Origin: Xanthostigma xanthostigma
Lineage: Eukaryota; Arthropoda; Insecta; Raphidioptera; Raphidiidae
Reading direction: 5' to 3'
DNA length: 64,000 bases
Assembly (NCBI GenBank): GCA_963575645.1
Contig: OY754470.1
Span: 24,224,501-24,288,500 of the forward strand
Below are positions 47,687 to 59,342 of this stretch, in pieces. The notes below the pieces were generated by a model. It did no database searches and had not been told where the DNA came from. It saw only the letters and a list, made by a program, of their open reading frames with translations. The translations under genes and the position numbers were made by a program. Position 1 is the first letter of the stretch. Every line of letters starts with the position of its first letter.

Positions 47687-47854
47687 TTGGAAAATTCCGG
47701 AGACCCTCTCGACTTCAGCAATCCACAGCAACTGTCGTACTGGACTTGCGTCTATTTCCTAATTGTGACGATGTCTACAGTAGGCTACGGTGACGTTTAC
47801 TGCCAGACAATCCTTGGTCGAACGTTTCTTGTATTTTTCCTTCTTGTTGGCTTG
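47687..47854 (+). CDS. slo: slo exon encoding pore helix, selectivity filter and most of S6
   Basis: 168-nt exon of exactly 56 codons, phase 0 at both ends. It reads [20 protein letters not shown] (turret), [10 protein letters not shown] (pore helix), TVGYGD (filter, 47777-47794), [11 protein letters not shown] and LVFFLLVGL (S6). TVGYGD is the potassium selectivity signature. The acceptor is TTTTAACAG and the donor TTG|GTAAGT at 47855. The first codon TTG is Leu joining the HL of the previous exon, giving the family HLLENSGDP; it is not a start codon. The next exon is one of two alternatives. Confidence 0.98.
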
Positions 47855-48600
47855 GTAAGTTCAAATGTTTTATGCTTACGTGCTTTTTATTTTATTCATA
47901 AAAAAAACAATTGATTAATCTTAAAATATTAAAATTATTTTTTTTTATATTTGACAATACCTTTAAAAAATCGTTGTTTTCTGGACACCAGTATAAATTT
48001 AGTAAAATTACATTTCTTGGTTCGAATGTATCAAATGTTAAGACAAAAACTTTTTGCAAAAATGATTTCAGTTTTAATAATAGACGTTTAGTTATTATAA
48101 AAAAATATGTAAGTTATTTTTGTTTTAGAACTACTATTTAAAAAAAACAAAACAAATATGTATCAATCTGTACATGATTTGGTGTGGCTTTCTGGCTGCT
48201 CTGGTGACATTTCAGAATGTTCATTTTATATTAAAATTGCAATATGGGACATTCTTTCAAGCATTTTTGCTTTGAAGTACCTAAAATTATGTATCAATAT
48301 TTGCTCTAAAAACAGTAATACACACTGCATTTCATAAAAAAAACAAAATAGTTTATGAACCCTTGCAAGTTGCATATAGATCCAGTATTTTTAAACTCTG
48401 GTCAAATTTGTAACATAGTTTACTTCCATGGATGTGATTGTATCATCAATTAACTCCTTGAGAAAAAACAGGTGAGTTATAAAAACTAGCCCTTGGAAAA
48501 TGTAAACACAGGAACAGAAAAATTAAGCAAAAATTAAATTTCATTTCAGTTCCAACAATTGAATATTAAATTTAAAAAATAGTTTCAAAATAAAGAATAG

Positions 48601-48857
48601 TTTTGACGTGATAACGTCTTATAAATTGATGAAACACCGGCTGCACGCACGAAAAAGTGTCACGTTCCACCTTAGCCTGAGCGTGCAAGCGAGAGCGCGG
48701 TGTAAGTGATAGAGAGGCACGATCGACCCAAGCGTCGGCTTGTACGCATTTCTCTCTCTTCTCGCGTGACGTCAGAGAGTTCATCAATGTTTCTTTATGA
48801 CGTTATCACGTAAAACTATCGTCCGTAAACCGACTTTACAGACAACCAATTTTTTTG
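48601..48857 (-). repeat. repeat family B, short copy 4
   Basis: TTTTGACGTGATAACGTC at the left and ATGACGTTATCACGTAAAAC, then ACAGACAACCAATTTTT at the right, as in the longer copies. The 120-bp GC-rich centre (GAGCGTGCAAGCGAGAGCGC region) is unique to this copy. Confidence 0.75.
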
Positions 48858-49820
48858 TTTTAAAATTGTTTCATGTGTCACTTCTCGACATCGAAAACGC
48901 CTGTCGAGTGTTATACGTGAAAGTGCGTCAATACAGTATAGAATTTAAATTACTATGACAACACTTCATTAAAATTAAATTGAAAGCAAATAGTGTGACA
49001 TAATTTTTATTCTTTTCAAAAAAAATATTGAAAAGATATTCCCATATCTGAAAATTGGCATAAAAATGTGTTTTACTTGGAAACATAAAACCTAAATCAA
49101 TAATTCGGTATCAAATAACTTATATTGCACCTCATACCACATAGAATTTTGTAACTCCATTTTAAAAAATGTATCATATTTTTGTAACTTAAACGGAATC
49201 ATTCCATGCACACATTTTCCAAAAGACAGATTGGTTCGGATAATGTAAATTGTATAACTTGCATACTTAAAAATCAACTCTGATGTTAAAAAGGTTCATT
49301 TTAAAAACACCAATAATATTATTTTTCCTACATCAATGTAAACATTTTCACATTTATTTTAAAACCTTATTTCCCCTTGTCGGAATTACAATTTCACATC
49401 AACGAAAAGTTATTTTAATCATACTGTTCTGAATTCACCGTATTAATTTGCAAACTGTTAAATTTTTGCGTGAAAATTTTAATTATCACCAACCTGTAAT
49501 ATTCTATAAATACTAAATGGGACTTCTAGAATTCTATTTAAAAAATTATACGCTTTTATAAAAAATGCAACAATTTAAAAAATCACCCAAGTACCTAATT
49601 TAAAATGCGTCGAAAAAATCGTACTTTATAATTAAGTCGCTGATTGGTTGTGATCAGTGGGAATCCCAAACGCGTATCTTTATGTTAAAATAAAATAAAC
49701 TGAAAAATCTTAATTTACCCTCGCACTGACCATTCGAATTTCTTAATAAATAAAATAATAACATAAGTAAATTTTCGTGCGAGTATATTTTAAATATTTA
49801 ATTACATTAGCTATAGCTCT

Positions 49821-50005
49821 TGTTTGCTACAATTGTAATAAACACCCATTGTTACGTCGCTATATTATTATGAGTAAGGAAACTCAGTCCGCCGCGAAAG
49901 TGGAAAAATTCTGGGTTCATGTCCCGACGTTGACAGTGTTTAAAAAATTATTTTTTTCTTACGTAGCGATGTAACAATGGGTGTTTCTTAACAATTGTAG
50001 CAAAC
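49821..50005. repeat. short inverted-repeat element with a tRNA-like B box
   Basis: The left arm TGTTTGCTACAATTGTAATA and right arm TTAACAATTGTAGCAAAC are inverse over about 44 bp (also CACCCATTGTTAC / GTAACAATGGGTG). The centre has CTCAGTCCGCCGCGAAAGTG and GGGTTCATGTCCC, a B-box-like motif. Flanks ATTAGCTATAGCT (49806-49818) and ATTAGCTATATCT (50006-50018) look like a 13-nt target duplication. Confidence 0.7.
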
Positions 50006-50261
50006 ATTAGCTATATCTAGTGTTATTAAAATAACAATATTCAAAAATAAACATTAATTGCAAATTTTCACGTTGATTGGTTTGGATTAGCTTCGGTTCA
50101 TAACAAGAATGTTCCTAAACTATAATTTTGAATAAAATTTTAAAACTTCACTTTTTAATCTCATAATATGTCAATCTATGATTGCAGTTTCAAAAGTAAA
50201 TCTGCCCAAAAATTAATGTTTCCTGCCTTGGGATTTATACCTTGTTTGATATTGTGATATG

Positions 50262-50546
50262 ATATGATAAAATTATACGGGATACAAGGCTAAAATATTA
50301 GAACAAATTTTATTCACTAGAACATTATTTATTGGTCAAAATTTCGGCAAAATTTCTTTGCTTCTTCAGGACCTATAATATAATAATAGGTCCTGAAGAA
50401 GAAAAGAAATTTTGCCTAAACGTTGACCAATAAATAATGTTCTATTGAATAAAAATTGTTTTAATATTTTAAGATGAAGGAAGGTTTTGGTTGAGGATCA
50501 TAAAATATTAATATTTTAGCCTTGTATCCCGTATAATTTTATCATA
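50262..50546. repeat. palindromic element family R, copy 2
   Basis: Ends ATGATAAAATTATACGGGAT and ATCCCGTATAATTTTATCAT inverse; the centre has CTTCTTCAGGACC and GGTCCTGAAGAAG. A segment near 50470-50508 (GAAGGAAGGTTTTGGTTGAG) also occurs at 54009 and 10650, so this copy may have taken up part of a GAAACGTTGG element. Confidence 0.8.
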
Positions 50547-52244
50547 TTGGTTACGATGTGATTTTATGAATTTCCAAATTTAAGATACATTTTTATGCCT
50601 TTTTATGTGAAATGAGACAAAAGGAAAAAACACGTGAACTGCGGACGCATGCCTTCTCTGTCCATAAAATATTTCATAGCTATCGTTCCTTTCTCCTGAA
50701 CGGGCTGGTAAATATAGCTTCCTACCCGACATTTACATTGTCAAAAGTTAAGCGTATCACACCATGGACAATATATTTTAACTACAGGTTATATTTAACT
50801 GTGAGGCGACTATCCAACAACCATTATTCTTAAAGCCACTCTTGCTTTAAGGTTGAGATTTTGTTTTTTTAGAACTCTGAAACTGAAAAAACAATCTTCG
50901 TTTGTTAATTAGACATTATGAACAAGCAAAGATTTAATGCAATATTTCCGTTTGTGAAACTCGCTACTCAAATACATTTTTCAACAATAATTTTTTACAC
51001 AAATATTTCAAAGGATTTTTGTTCATTGGTTTGTTTTCTCGAGAAAACAGATCGTGTTCTTACATTAAAACGTGTACCTATCTCCCTAACGGAGTTTTCA
51101 TTTAATTTTATTTATACCTAAAGTGCAAAATTATAATATTTATAATTATAATAAACTGCACTTCTAAGCTTAACGTCAAAAATTGAATTTTCATAGTAAA
51201 ATAATCTTATTTTACAATAAAATGAAGATAAACCGACTGATTTTTTAATTTATTTAGTTATTGTTTATTTTTTAACAACAAATTCCTGACCCACTTTACT
51301 GAAATTTTTCATTCTGTTTTTCGAGATCAATTTATAAAAATCTTTTAAATTATTTACATTAAAAATTCAAATTGCAGAAGTTCAAGAAAACCAGAATTTT
51401 AACCTGACTATTTCCTCTCCTATGAAACCTGTTCATATCATATAGAATTAATTATTTCAGTTACTTTTATGTACATTGTATAAAAGGCCAATCAGAATGA
51501 GTGAGAGACCGAAATTATAAAAATATTACTGTCACAAAATATATTTTTAATCCTTTTATTTTAAATATCATTATATCTCTTTTTATCGCATGCTTTTCAT
51601 CTTTCTTCCCAATGCTTCTCACTTTAATTGCCTGCATATTGCTATCAGTTTGTTCGTTTGTGAATGAACAGCATTTATTATTGTTGGGTTCCAAAAATAC
51701 TATGTTCACATGTTAAATGTTGATACATATTTCTAAAAATTATTTTCCAGCTGCACTAATCGAAAAAAATAAACACGTATATCCAAATTATTTTTTAAAC
51801 CTTTGAACAATCGCGAAAAAACATTTGTGGTCAAGAGGCGAAGTAGCTTATGTGAAGTTTTTATTACAATTTTTTTACGCATTCATGTAGAACTTTTTAA
51901 AGTCGATAATGTGTTCTAGCATTCTAATCGCATAACAAAATTTCAGTTAAAACACACAAATCCACCACGCACTGATCTTATTGAATAGGTTAGTGGGAGC
52001 GACGACTCTAAAAAATGGTTCCGATTTCATGGAAGTCGAAACTTACAGAGGAGATAGTATATATAGTGACCTAAATCACTTGCCCAGGAAACCCTGGGAA
52101 AATTTGACCCGATAGCTTCCAGTATTCATTCTGTTGTAATTACTAGTCCCATAGAGTTAGAGCTTTTAAATTTTATGAATTTATTAGTCAGCAAGAGCTT
52201 TTTAGAAATATATATATTTGCCGTCTTAAATAATAGCAACTCAG

Positions 52245-52821
52245 TTTTTAGGGTTTAGTACCCGAAGGGTGCCCAACGTGACTAAGCCTTCCCTGTCTGT
52301 CAGCGGGCTATATCTGATGAACCGTAATAGGTATAGAGTTGAAATTTTCACATAGTGTATTTCTATTGCCGCTATAACAACAAATAATGAAGAACCAAAT
52401 TTTGATATATAGGTATAATACATTCTATACTATACCTACATACACAAACCGCAACACGTGCTACGCAACATGCGCAAGTAACAGTTTTAATACAAAACAA
52501 GCGTCCGCTGACGGTACGTTTATACAGCAGTATACTCGAACATTTATTAAAATACAATTATGATAACTCTCGCATACACAGTACGATCGCTAGGATATCA
52601 AATATAGCCACGGTATAGAGTACAATTCAGGTAGTCCATCTGAACTCATTGCACTAGATGGTAAACTGACCGCGACGGGAACGACAGTTTTACAACGGCA
52701 AAGCGAGAAAAATCTGGGAGACTCGATTCCCGTGATGAACGAACTATTGGCATACCTATACAAGTTTGTAGGGAGCCATCGTTGCGCGAGTCTGACCTGC
52801 ACTTGACTGTTTTTTTTTTTT
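52245..52821. repeat. Lepidoptera-type interspersed repeat
   Basis: Begins TTTTTAGGGTTTAGTACCCG, followed by CTGTCTGTCAGCGGGCTATA and TGATGAACCGTAATAGGTAT, and ends GCGCGAGTCTGACCTGCACT with a T run. I recognise both ends from many lepidopteran introns. The middle (about 52400-52780) may hold a further insertion, and its ORFs are not supported. Confidence 0.65.
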
Positions 52822-53734
52822 CATGTGAAATGAAACTTTTGTGAAAATCGGAACCAGTTTTTACGTCCGTCGCTTGCACTATAGTTATCGGAACTCACAC
52901 AAACTATTGTCAATACTTTTGAACAAATTATGTTTCAATAACGTGATTGCTTATTTTCTTATGCAAATGTGTTAAAATTGTGTTATCTTTATGTTTAAAT
53001 ACAGTAGCGCATTTTAATAAAATTTACAAAAAAACATCATCATTCGGAAGTCTATTTTTTCACTCTAATGAAAAGTTACAGCACTTCCGGCCACATACTT
53101 CACAAGGTTCATGAATGGGAAATTGAATAAAATTCATTCATCAGCATGTCTTTTCAATCTAAATAAACCCGTTCGATGCTAATTATATTTAAGATGAACA
53201 TTAGTGAATAATGAATGAAAATCGTTCGTCTCGTCGATTCCGACGTTATTGCGTCCTGCGTCGTAAAACGCTTCAAAGCAAGGCCTAGTTTATATGAGAG
53301 GCGTTCAACGCGCGTTGAACGCTCTTCATGTGTGCTAGGCCTTAGACTGGCAGTGCCGTTTCTTTCTCTAGCAGTGAAAAATGGGTTATTGAATCACATG
53401 CTAACCATCTTACCAGTCTAAAAGTCAGACCATGCAGTTGAAAAATCAACTTTCACCGGATTTCTGTTTTTATTATTTTCTTACTACTATAGTAGAAAGT
53501 ATATCAGAAGAAAAATCCCGTGTACACTATACAGGCCTGGTTAGTGACTCCCAAACTATTTTTATCAAAAATATAACATACGCCTTATTTGCTTTTTGAC
53601 CACATTTTAAACATTTATTAAACACAGGTCGTAAACCTAATAAAAAAAATAATATAGTGATCTTTCCTCCAGTATTCAAAAAAGAGTGACGTTTTACTTC
53701 ATTGATAATTTAAAATAGTAGTCATGTCAAACCC

Positions 53735-53820
53735 ATTCAGTAGGTGGCGTTGTTTAAAGTTATAGTGTCCCAATTTAATTCAGTAGGTGGCGTTGTTTAA
53801 AGTTATAGTGTCCCAATTTA
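53735..53820. repeat. perfect tandem duplication, 2 x 43 bp
   Basis: ATTCAGTAGGTGGCGTTGTT...CCCAATTTA occurs at 53735 and again at 53778 without a difference. Very recent duplication or assembly effect. Confidence 0.95.
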
Positions 53821-54000
53821 ATTTTAAAATTATTACCTACTCTATTTTCAACTCTGCCATTATTTTTTAAAATAATTATTAATGTATAAAACAAATAGCT
53901 TCCACATAAATGATTGATCTTTGACACTTTAGCACATCTTTGGGTTGAATTTGCACTTGAGGCTTTTTTGAACACAACCTCCTAAATTAGTTATTAAAAT

Positions 54001-54105
54001 GAAGATGAAGAAGGGTTTTTGGTTGAGGATCATAAAATAAGCTTTACCAATGTTTCGCTAGTGGCCAACGTTTCGAAAAATTTATTTTCATCTTCAGTTA
54101 TTAAA
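54001..54105 (-). repeat. CTGAAGATG...GAAACGTTGG element, copy 2
   Basis: Minus strand reads CTGAAGATGAAAATAAAT, CGAAACGTTGGCCACTAGC and GATCCTCAACCAAAAACC, nearly identical to 10582-10690. Confidence 0.65.
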
Positions 54106-54348
54106 TTTATAAAATTATACAAACCTGAACAGTCTTTGTATTTATCCCTTGTACTAGCTAATGAGTAAGTAAATGAACCATTTAATAATAAAACAAATGA
54201 ATTGTTCTTGATGTTTTTATCTTTAAGAAAACTTTATTATTAGTCAGCGTTTCTCAGTTAGATTGGTTCTGTCATCAAAGTCGAAAATAATATATCATAG
54301 AATGTTTTTTATAATATTAAAATGTATATAACGTATGGTTTTAATGTC

Positions 54349-54779
54349 GCTGCACACCGAGCTGGTTTTGTCGCTAGAGTCCTTGCAAGATTTGGCTGCT
54401 AGGTTTCAAGGATTCCATGATGACTTTTGTGTGTTCGCATCACACGATGCGTGCTTCGAACCTATCTTTGTAGATGGGTTTGGTGCGCGCACAGTGACAG
54501 TTCGAATATGTAAACAAAAATGAACGTTTATTGGCTCTAAACAGAACGCACACTATGACGCCATGTTTGTTTGTGGGCGTTTGACCATGTCGCTCACGTG
54601 AAAATATACTGTTTTCTGATTAGTTCTTGCTCAAAACAAGCATGAAAAATAACCTCGGTTCAAGTGTTAAAATCCAGCTTGTAACCACGCACGCAAGTCC
54701 GTGATGTCATTTCCATCCTCGCAGCCAGCGCAAATCCCAGCACCGATTACAACGCGGCAAAACTAGCCTCGTGTGCAGC
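54349..54779. repeat. MITE family E, copy 2
   Basis: Ends GCTGCACACCGAGCTGG and CTAGCCTCGTGTGCAGC inverse; the body matches 19508-19945. Inside an slo intron. Confidence 0.8.
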
Positions 54780-55224
54780 GGCCTTTAAACTCTTGGTTCA
54801 GAAACATTATAGAGCCAATAACCTATTACATTTTATTTAGATGCTATTTTTTATGCCACATGAGTATTGCTTCTACTTATATTAATCAATTTCACACAAT
54901 TCAAGGAATAAAAAATAAATGGAAATTCACGTCATTTTATTTATGTATAAATACATTGTTTATATTATACAAGGTCCAGTAGTAACATTTCAAAAAGCAT
55001 TATTGTATTATTCTACTGCAACCCTCTTGATAAAAGGGTACCTTGAAACAAATAATATGCAACCAATGGATATTAATTGAAAAGCTTTTTGACGAGAAGT
55101 AATCTTCATTTTGATAAAAATCAGTTTCATTATAAGTATGAAAAAAGGTACTTGACTATTTATATAAAATTTTAAAAAAAATCCGAAAAGAAATATATTT
55201 TTCTCTATTAGTACTTGACTCTCA

Positions 55225-55560
55225 ATTTAAATAATAATAATAATTTCTTTATTTACAATTCCATCGGAATATCTAGTTGCCTGGAGAGCTGGCGACGATA
55301 TTTTTAAGTGATTTTTAAAATGATATAAAATATCTGTACACGTGTTGTCCATTTGAGAATCTTTACGGCTGGAAATCTTTCTCCTTTGCGTGTTAGGTAA
55401 CAGATTAGACTGATTAAATATAAATTTCTCATGTGTCTAACAATGCAACACTTTGAATGATAAATTAAATTAAAATAAAAAATAACATTGCCTGCTCGAT
55501 TGGTCACTTTTATCACGTTGCCAGACTTGACAATAATTAAAAGAATTTTTTATATAGTCT
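55225..55560 (-). mobile_element. possible LINE 3' end
   Basis: On the minus strand the segment ends with GTAAATAAAGAAATTATTAT, an AATAAA followed by a short microsatellite as in Jockey/RTE 3' tails. A 70-codon ORF upstream (55304-55516) is not a recognisable polymerase part. Weak call. Confidence 0.35.
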
Positions 55561-56138
55561 GCTAACAGTGAATAATTGTGATATCCTAGTAGATACAAAA
55601 TCAAATTTGAATAGTTTTTTATTCAACTAGTTTACTATCGGAAACTACTGAGGGATACTTGTTTATACTTCAAAAACTAGCTGAAGTGCTTTTTTTTTCA
55701 AATGGCAACATATAGGTATTTTTTACATTTTCGAAATCTATTTTTTCTCTATAAATTCATATAAAATTTTCGTAAGGTTACATAAGAAAATATTCGAGAA
55801 AAAGTCCATTGTGTAAAGTGTTTGAATTTGCAAATATTGACGTAGAATAATGCCAAAAAACTTTTTGAAAAACGAACGCGAAACACCGTATAAAAACATA
55901 AATTATAAGAATAATTTTAAACGGCTTCAAAGTGCAGCTGGTAAATAGAATATTTTGTTTGTATATAATTGTAAGTAAAGTGTTTGTTGTATTTTACCTT
56001 AACAATGTGATGTTTTGTACAAAAACATAACTTGTGCTGTGTTTACAATACTTGTCAGTAAACGTAGAGTTAACGTTTAGTTAGCTAACGGAGTGGTGTG
56101 TAGATATTTTAGTGTGCACTTGTGGTGTTTGTTTACAG

Positions 56139-56230
56139 GCAATATTTGCCAGTAGCATTCCTGAGATAATAGAGCTCGTAGGCAATAGATCCAAATACAG
56201 TGGAGAATTCAAACGGGAGCATGGAAAGAG
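56139..56230 (+). CDS. slo: slo alternative exon a: end of S6 and S6-RCK1 linker
   Basis: 92-nt exon: 30 codons plus AG that starts an Arg codon finished by the next, unseen exon. It reads AIFASSIPEIIELVGNRSKY then SGEFKREHGK. AIFAS completes S6 after LLVGL. PEIIEL keeps the two glutamates which in vertebrate BK channels form the inner-vestibule charge ring (E321/E324). The NRSKY region is the linker to RCK1. The acceptor is TTTGTTTACAG; the donor is AG|GTATAT, weaker than the GTAAGT donors upstream. Same length and phases as the exon at 63519-63610, which it should replace in mature transcripts. It resembles the usual insect Slo sequence at this site. Confidence 0.95.
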
Positions 56231-57218
56231 GTATATAAACACAATCAACACAAAATAAATGCATTTACATGTTACTTAAAAATGTACGTTGCTTTGGGCG
56301 TTTTCGACTAGCTAATCAAGTCACTGAGTTTCATTTTATCTACAAACTTAAAATCTTTTCTTTCGCCCATTTTAAAATGAAATGGTCTCCTCCTATGTCT
56401 CCCAATTGTTCATTACCTTTGTCAAAAAGATGCCCTTAAAACAATTAAATATTATATCACTAACGAAATTTGTAATGCATTGCAAAAATTATATCAGGAT
56501 TTTAATAATCGCGAATTAATACTTTCATAACCTAAAACCTGAAGTTCATATCAATTAGTTTCAAATGAAATCGGTTATTGTAACCACTCTATCAACGTAG
56601 GTTCACTGAACTGAATAGGAAAAATGAAATCGTGACGTCATTAAAATGAACGGGTCTACATAATCCCAATGACTTCACAATAGTAATTCGAAAACGCCTT
56701 TTATTACTGTTCGTTTGAGCGGGGTAGGATTGAAGCAAGGTTAGTGAATGCACGGGCTGCCTCGTTCCATGAACGACGTCAGCTATCAGCCTTGCAATAT
56801 CAATTAACAGGTTCCTGGATAACGTTATCCCCTACTACTATTCAATGGAGCAAGGTAACCTCTGTATCTACTGACCTTGGGATTGAAGCATGTATTTTTC
56901 TATACGCAGTGCCGCAGTCGAACTTCCATATTATGTCGCTAAATAACCTAAATAAAGAAAGTCGTTTTCCTTCTTTTTCCTTTCTTTTTAAAATCTAATT
57001 ATATATACAAAAATAAATAATTATTTTACGCTTTCGAGAACATTTTATTTCTATTTTAATTAATTTGCTTATGTCTACAACAAAACTCAAAAAAAATTAT
57101 TCATATGTTGTTTGAACAGAGCTAATTTTATCTTCGGCACCTAAGGTAAAAATTAGCTCTCGCATGATGTGAAACAAACAGTTACAAATTGCTATATAAT
57201 AGAATTATTGATTGATGT

Positions 57219-57370
57219 TACTGTGTCACTGTGGAGTAATGTACCTCAGTCCGCCGCGATAGTGGAAAGATTCGGGGTTCGTATCCCGACGGTGACGTTG
57301 TTTGAGAAATATTTTTTTCTAATATAGCGATGTAACAATGGCTGTTTCTTAACAATGTAGCAATAAATAG
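57219..57370 (+). repeat. partial tRNA-like element, relative of 49821-50005
   Basis: Shares CCTCAGTCCGCCGCGATAGT, GGGGTTCGTATCCCGAC (B-box-like) and AGCGATGTAACAATGGCTGT with the earlier copy. The left inverted arm is absent or diverged. Confidence 0.6.
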
Positions 57371-57720
57371 TCGCTGCACTTTAAAGTTACTAATATTGAT
57401 GTCATCCTTTCTTTTAAAGATATCGCTAAGCAAATTTTTTCGTAATATGGAAATTCGACTGCACTTTCATTTTTTGCATATTGGTTCGGTAATCATGATA
57501 AGTTATCGGCTTAATAAAGTCTCAAATAAAATTATCCACTAAAATAGCATACTACATAATACATTCTGAAACTCAAATTTACACATTAAAAATCAGGGCA
57601 GCAACCAGTAAATATCAATATATTTTTATCGTAATTAGACTTCGCCCAGTAAAAAAACATTAAAATCCAGAGTTGCTTAAATGTGACTTGACTAATTTTT
57701 TTTTTGATTCGGTGAGCTGT

Positions 57721-59342
57721 ATACAGGATGATTCAGAAGGAAATGTCAATATTAATTTAGGTACGTATTTGGGGACCCAAAATAAACATAAGAGTTCCTA
57801 AAATCAAGGGTCCTATTCTTAACCGTTACAGAGATACAAAGGTAAACAAAATATTCAAATTAAAATTTTTATTAAATTATTTCTAACAGGTAGGCTAGGT
57901 TTTATAGTTTTCAAAAATGCGACCGTTTACTTCTAAACGCAGGTTTATAGTCTGATGAATAAATATTTTAACAAAAAATTTAATTTGAATATTTTGTTTA
58001 CTCCCGAATCTCTGTAATGGTTTAGGCTAGACGGCGAGGAGTTTTGGGTGTATTTTTCGGGCACAGGCGAGATTATTGTTGGAATCGCTTCGTTTTAGGG
58101 TGTAGTTCAACCCCCTAAGTTTGCTTACAAATTGTTGGTGTGCTTGATTTTATAATTAACAATTAGTGACGAAAATAGTGTTTTTTTTCTCTATTTCCTT
58201 TAATATCTCCGTTCCTCTTGATTTTTAGTATAGGATATGCATTGAGAAAGTTGTTCCTTATGAAATTTCCTAAAAAATGAACACTGACAGAGGTCGCTAA
58301 GTGCAATTTTTAACTTGCAAATAGCCCCGAAAGTTAAAAAGACACGTTTTTTTCACTATTTTTTTACTAAAAACTGACCGCACATAGATGGCTGAAATTT
58401 CTCAAAAATGATGTCGATGTTGACCCAAACATGCATGAATAATTTTAGCGTCATCGGTCAATTACTTGTAGAGTAATTAACGATCACTTTTTTTTGTTTC
58501 CTTAATTGCAAATTGCGCCATTTTTTTCACAAACGGGTTTCGCCGATTTTATAACGATTGAATATTGGAAAAGTTATATGGTTTTATACGTTTGTCTAAA
58601 ATTGGTATCGCTAAAGAAATCGTTATAAAATCGGTTAGAATTATTTTTTTCCAAAAATTCCAACGGGACACTAAAGTTGAATGGATTTGTGATTTTTCTG
58701 GCTTGGTCCGACCAGCGAAACCCGTTTGTGAAAAAAATGGCGCAATTTGCAATTAAGGAAACAGAAAAAAAGTGATCGTTAATTACTCGAGAAGTAATTG
58801 ACCGTTGACGCTAAAATTATTCATGCATGTTTGGATCAACATAGACATCATTTTTGAGAGTTTTCAGTCATCTATGTGCAGTCATTTTTAGTAAAAAATA
58901 GTGAAAAAACGTGTTTTTTAACTTTTGGGGCTATTTGCAAGTTAACAATTTCACTTAGCGACCTCTGTCAGTGCTCATTTTTTAGGAAATTTTATAAGGA
59001 ACAACTTTCTTAATGCATATGCTATACTAAAAGTCAAGAGGAACGGGGATATTAAAGGAAATAGAGAAAAAACACTATTTTCGTCACTAATTGTTAATTA
59101 TAAAATCAAGCACACCTACAATTTGTAAGCAAACTTAGGGGGTTGAACTACACCCTAAAACGAAGCGATTCCAACAATAATCTCGCCTGTGCCCGAATAA
59201 TACACTTTTTAATGTTTTTACCTCCTCGCCGTCTAGCCTAGTTGAGAATATAATCCATGCTTATAGGAACTTTTATGTTTATTTTGGGTCCCCGAAGACG
59301 CACCTAAAATATTGACATTCACTCCTGAATCACTCTGTATAC
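57721..59342. repeat. 1.6-kb foldback element family J
   Basis: Ends TATACAGGATGATTCAG and CTGAATCACTCTGTATA inverse, with a possible TA target. Arms pair over long blocks such as GGGGACCCAAAATAAACATA, CGAGATTATTGTTGGAATCG and AACTACACCCTAAAACGAAG or complements. The centre is near 58640. The left arm is about 200 bp longer because of an insert at 57820-58023. Mirror-image ORFs around 58550-58756 are not credible genes. Confidence 0.87.
57820..58023. repeat. small foldback nested in the left arm of family J
   Basis: Ends AACCGTTACAGAGATAC and ATCTCTGTAATGGTT inverse, with GTAAACAAAATATTCAAATT and its complement inside. The corresponding place in the right arm (about 59235-59260) lacks it. 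Confidence 0.75.

Larger units (their letters stand above)
47855..56138 (+). other. slo: slo intron between pore exon and alternative exon a
   Basis: 8284-bp intron with GTAAGT donor and GTTTACAG acceptor. Repeats listed separately are at 48601-48857, 49821-50005, 50262-50546, 52245-52821, 53735-53820, 54001-54105, 54349-54779 and a LINE-like 3' tail near 55225-55560. The intervals 47855-48600, 48858-49800, 50547-52244, 52822-53734 and 55561-56138 show no gene or nameable repeat. I looked for a third version of the S6-linker exon and saw none. Confidence 0.85.

Noticed and set aside
47687-47914. Reading 47687-47914 as a free-standing small gene starting at TTG or just after it.
   Set aside because: It is an internal slo exon ending at the GTAAGT donor at 47855; the codons after that are intron.
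56744-56998. 84-codon plus ORF shortly after alternative exon a, considered as a further slo exon.
   Set aside because: The sequence does not match RCK1 (no HIVVCGH-type start) and no splice sites fit the phase.
58549-58756. Overlapping ORFs on both strands at the centre of the family J foldback.
   Set aside because: Explained by the inverted structure; no recognisable protein.
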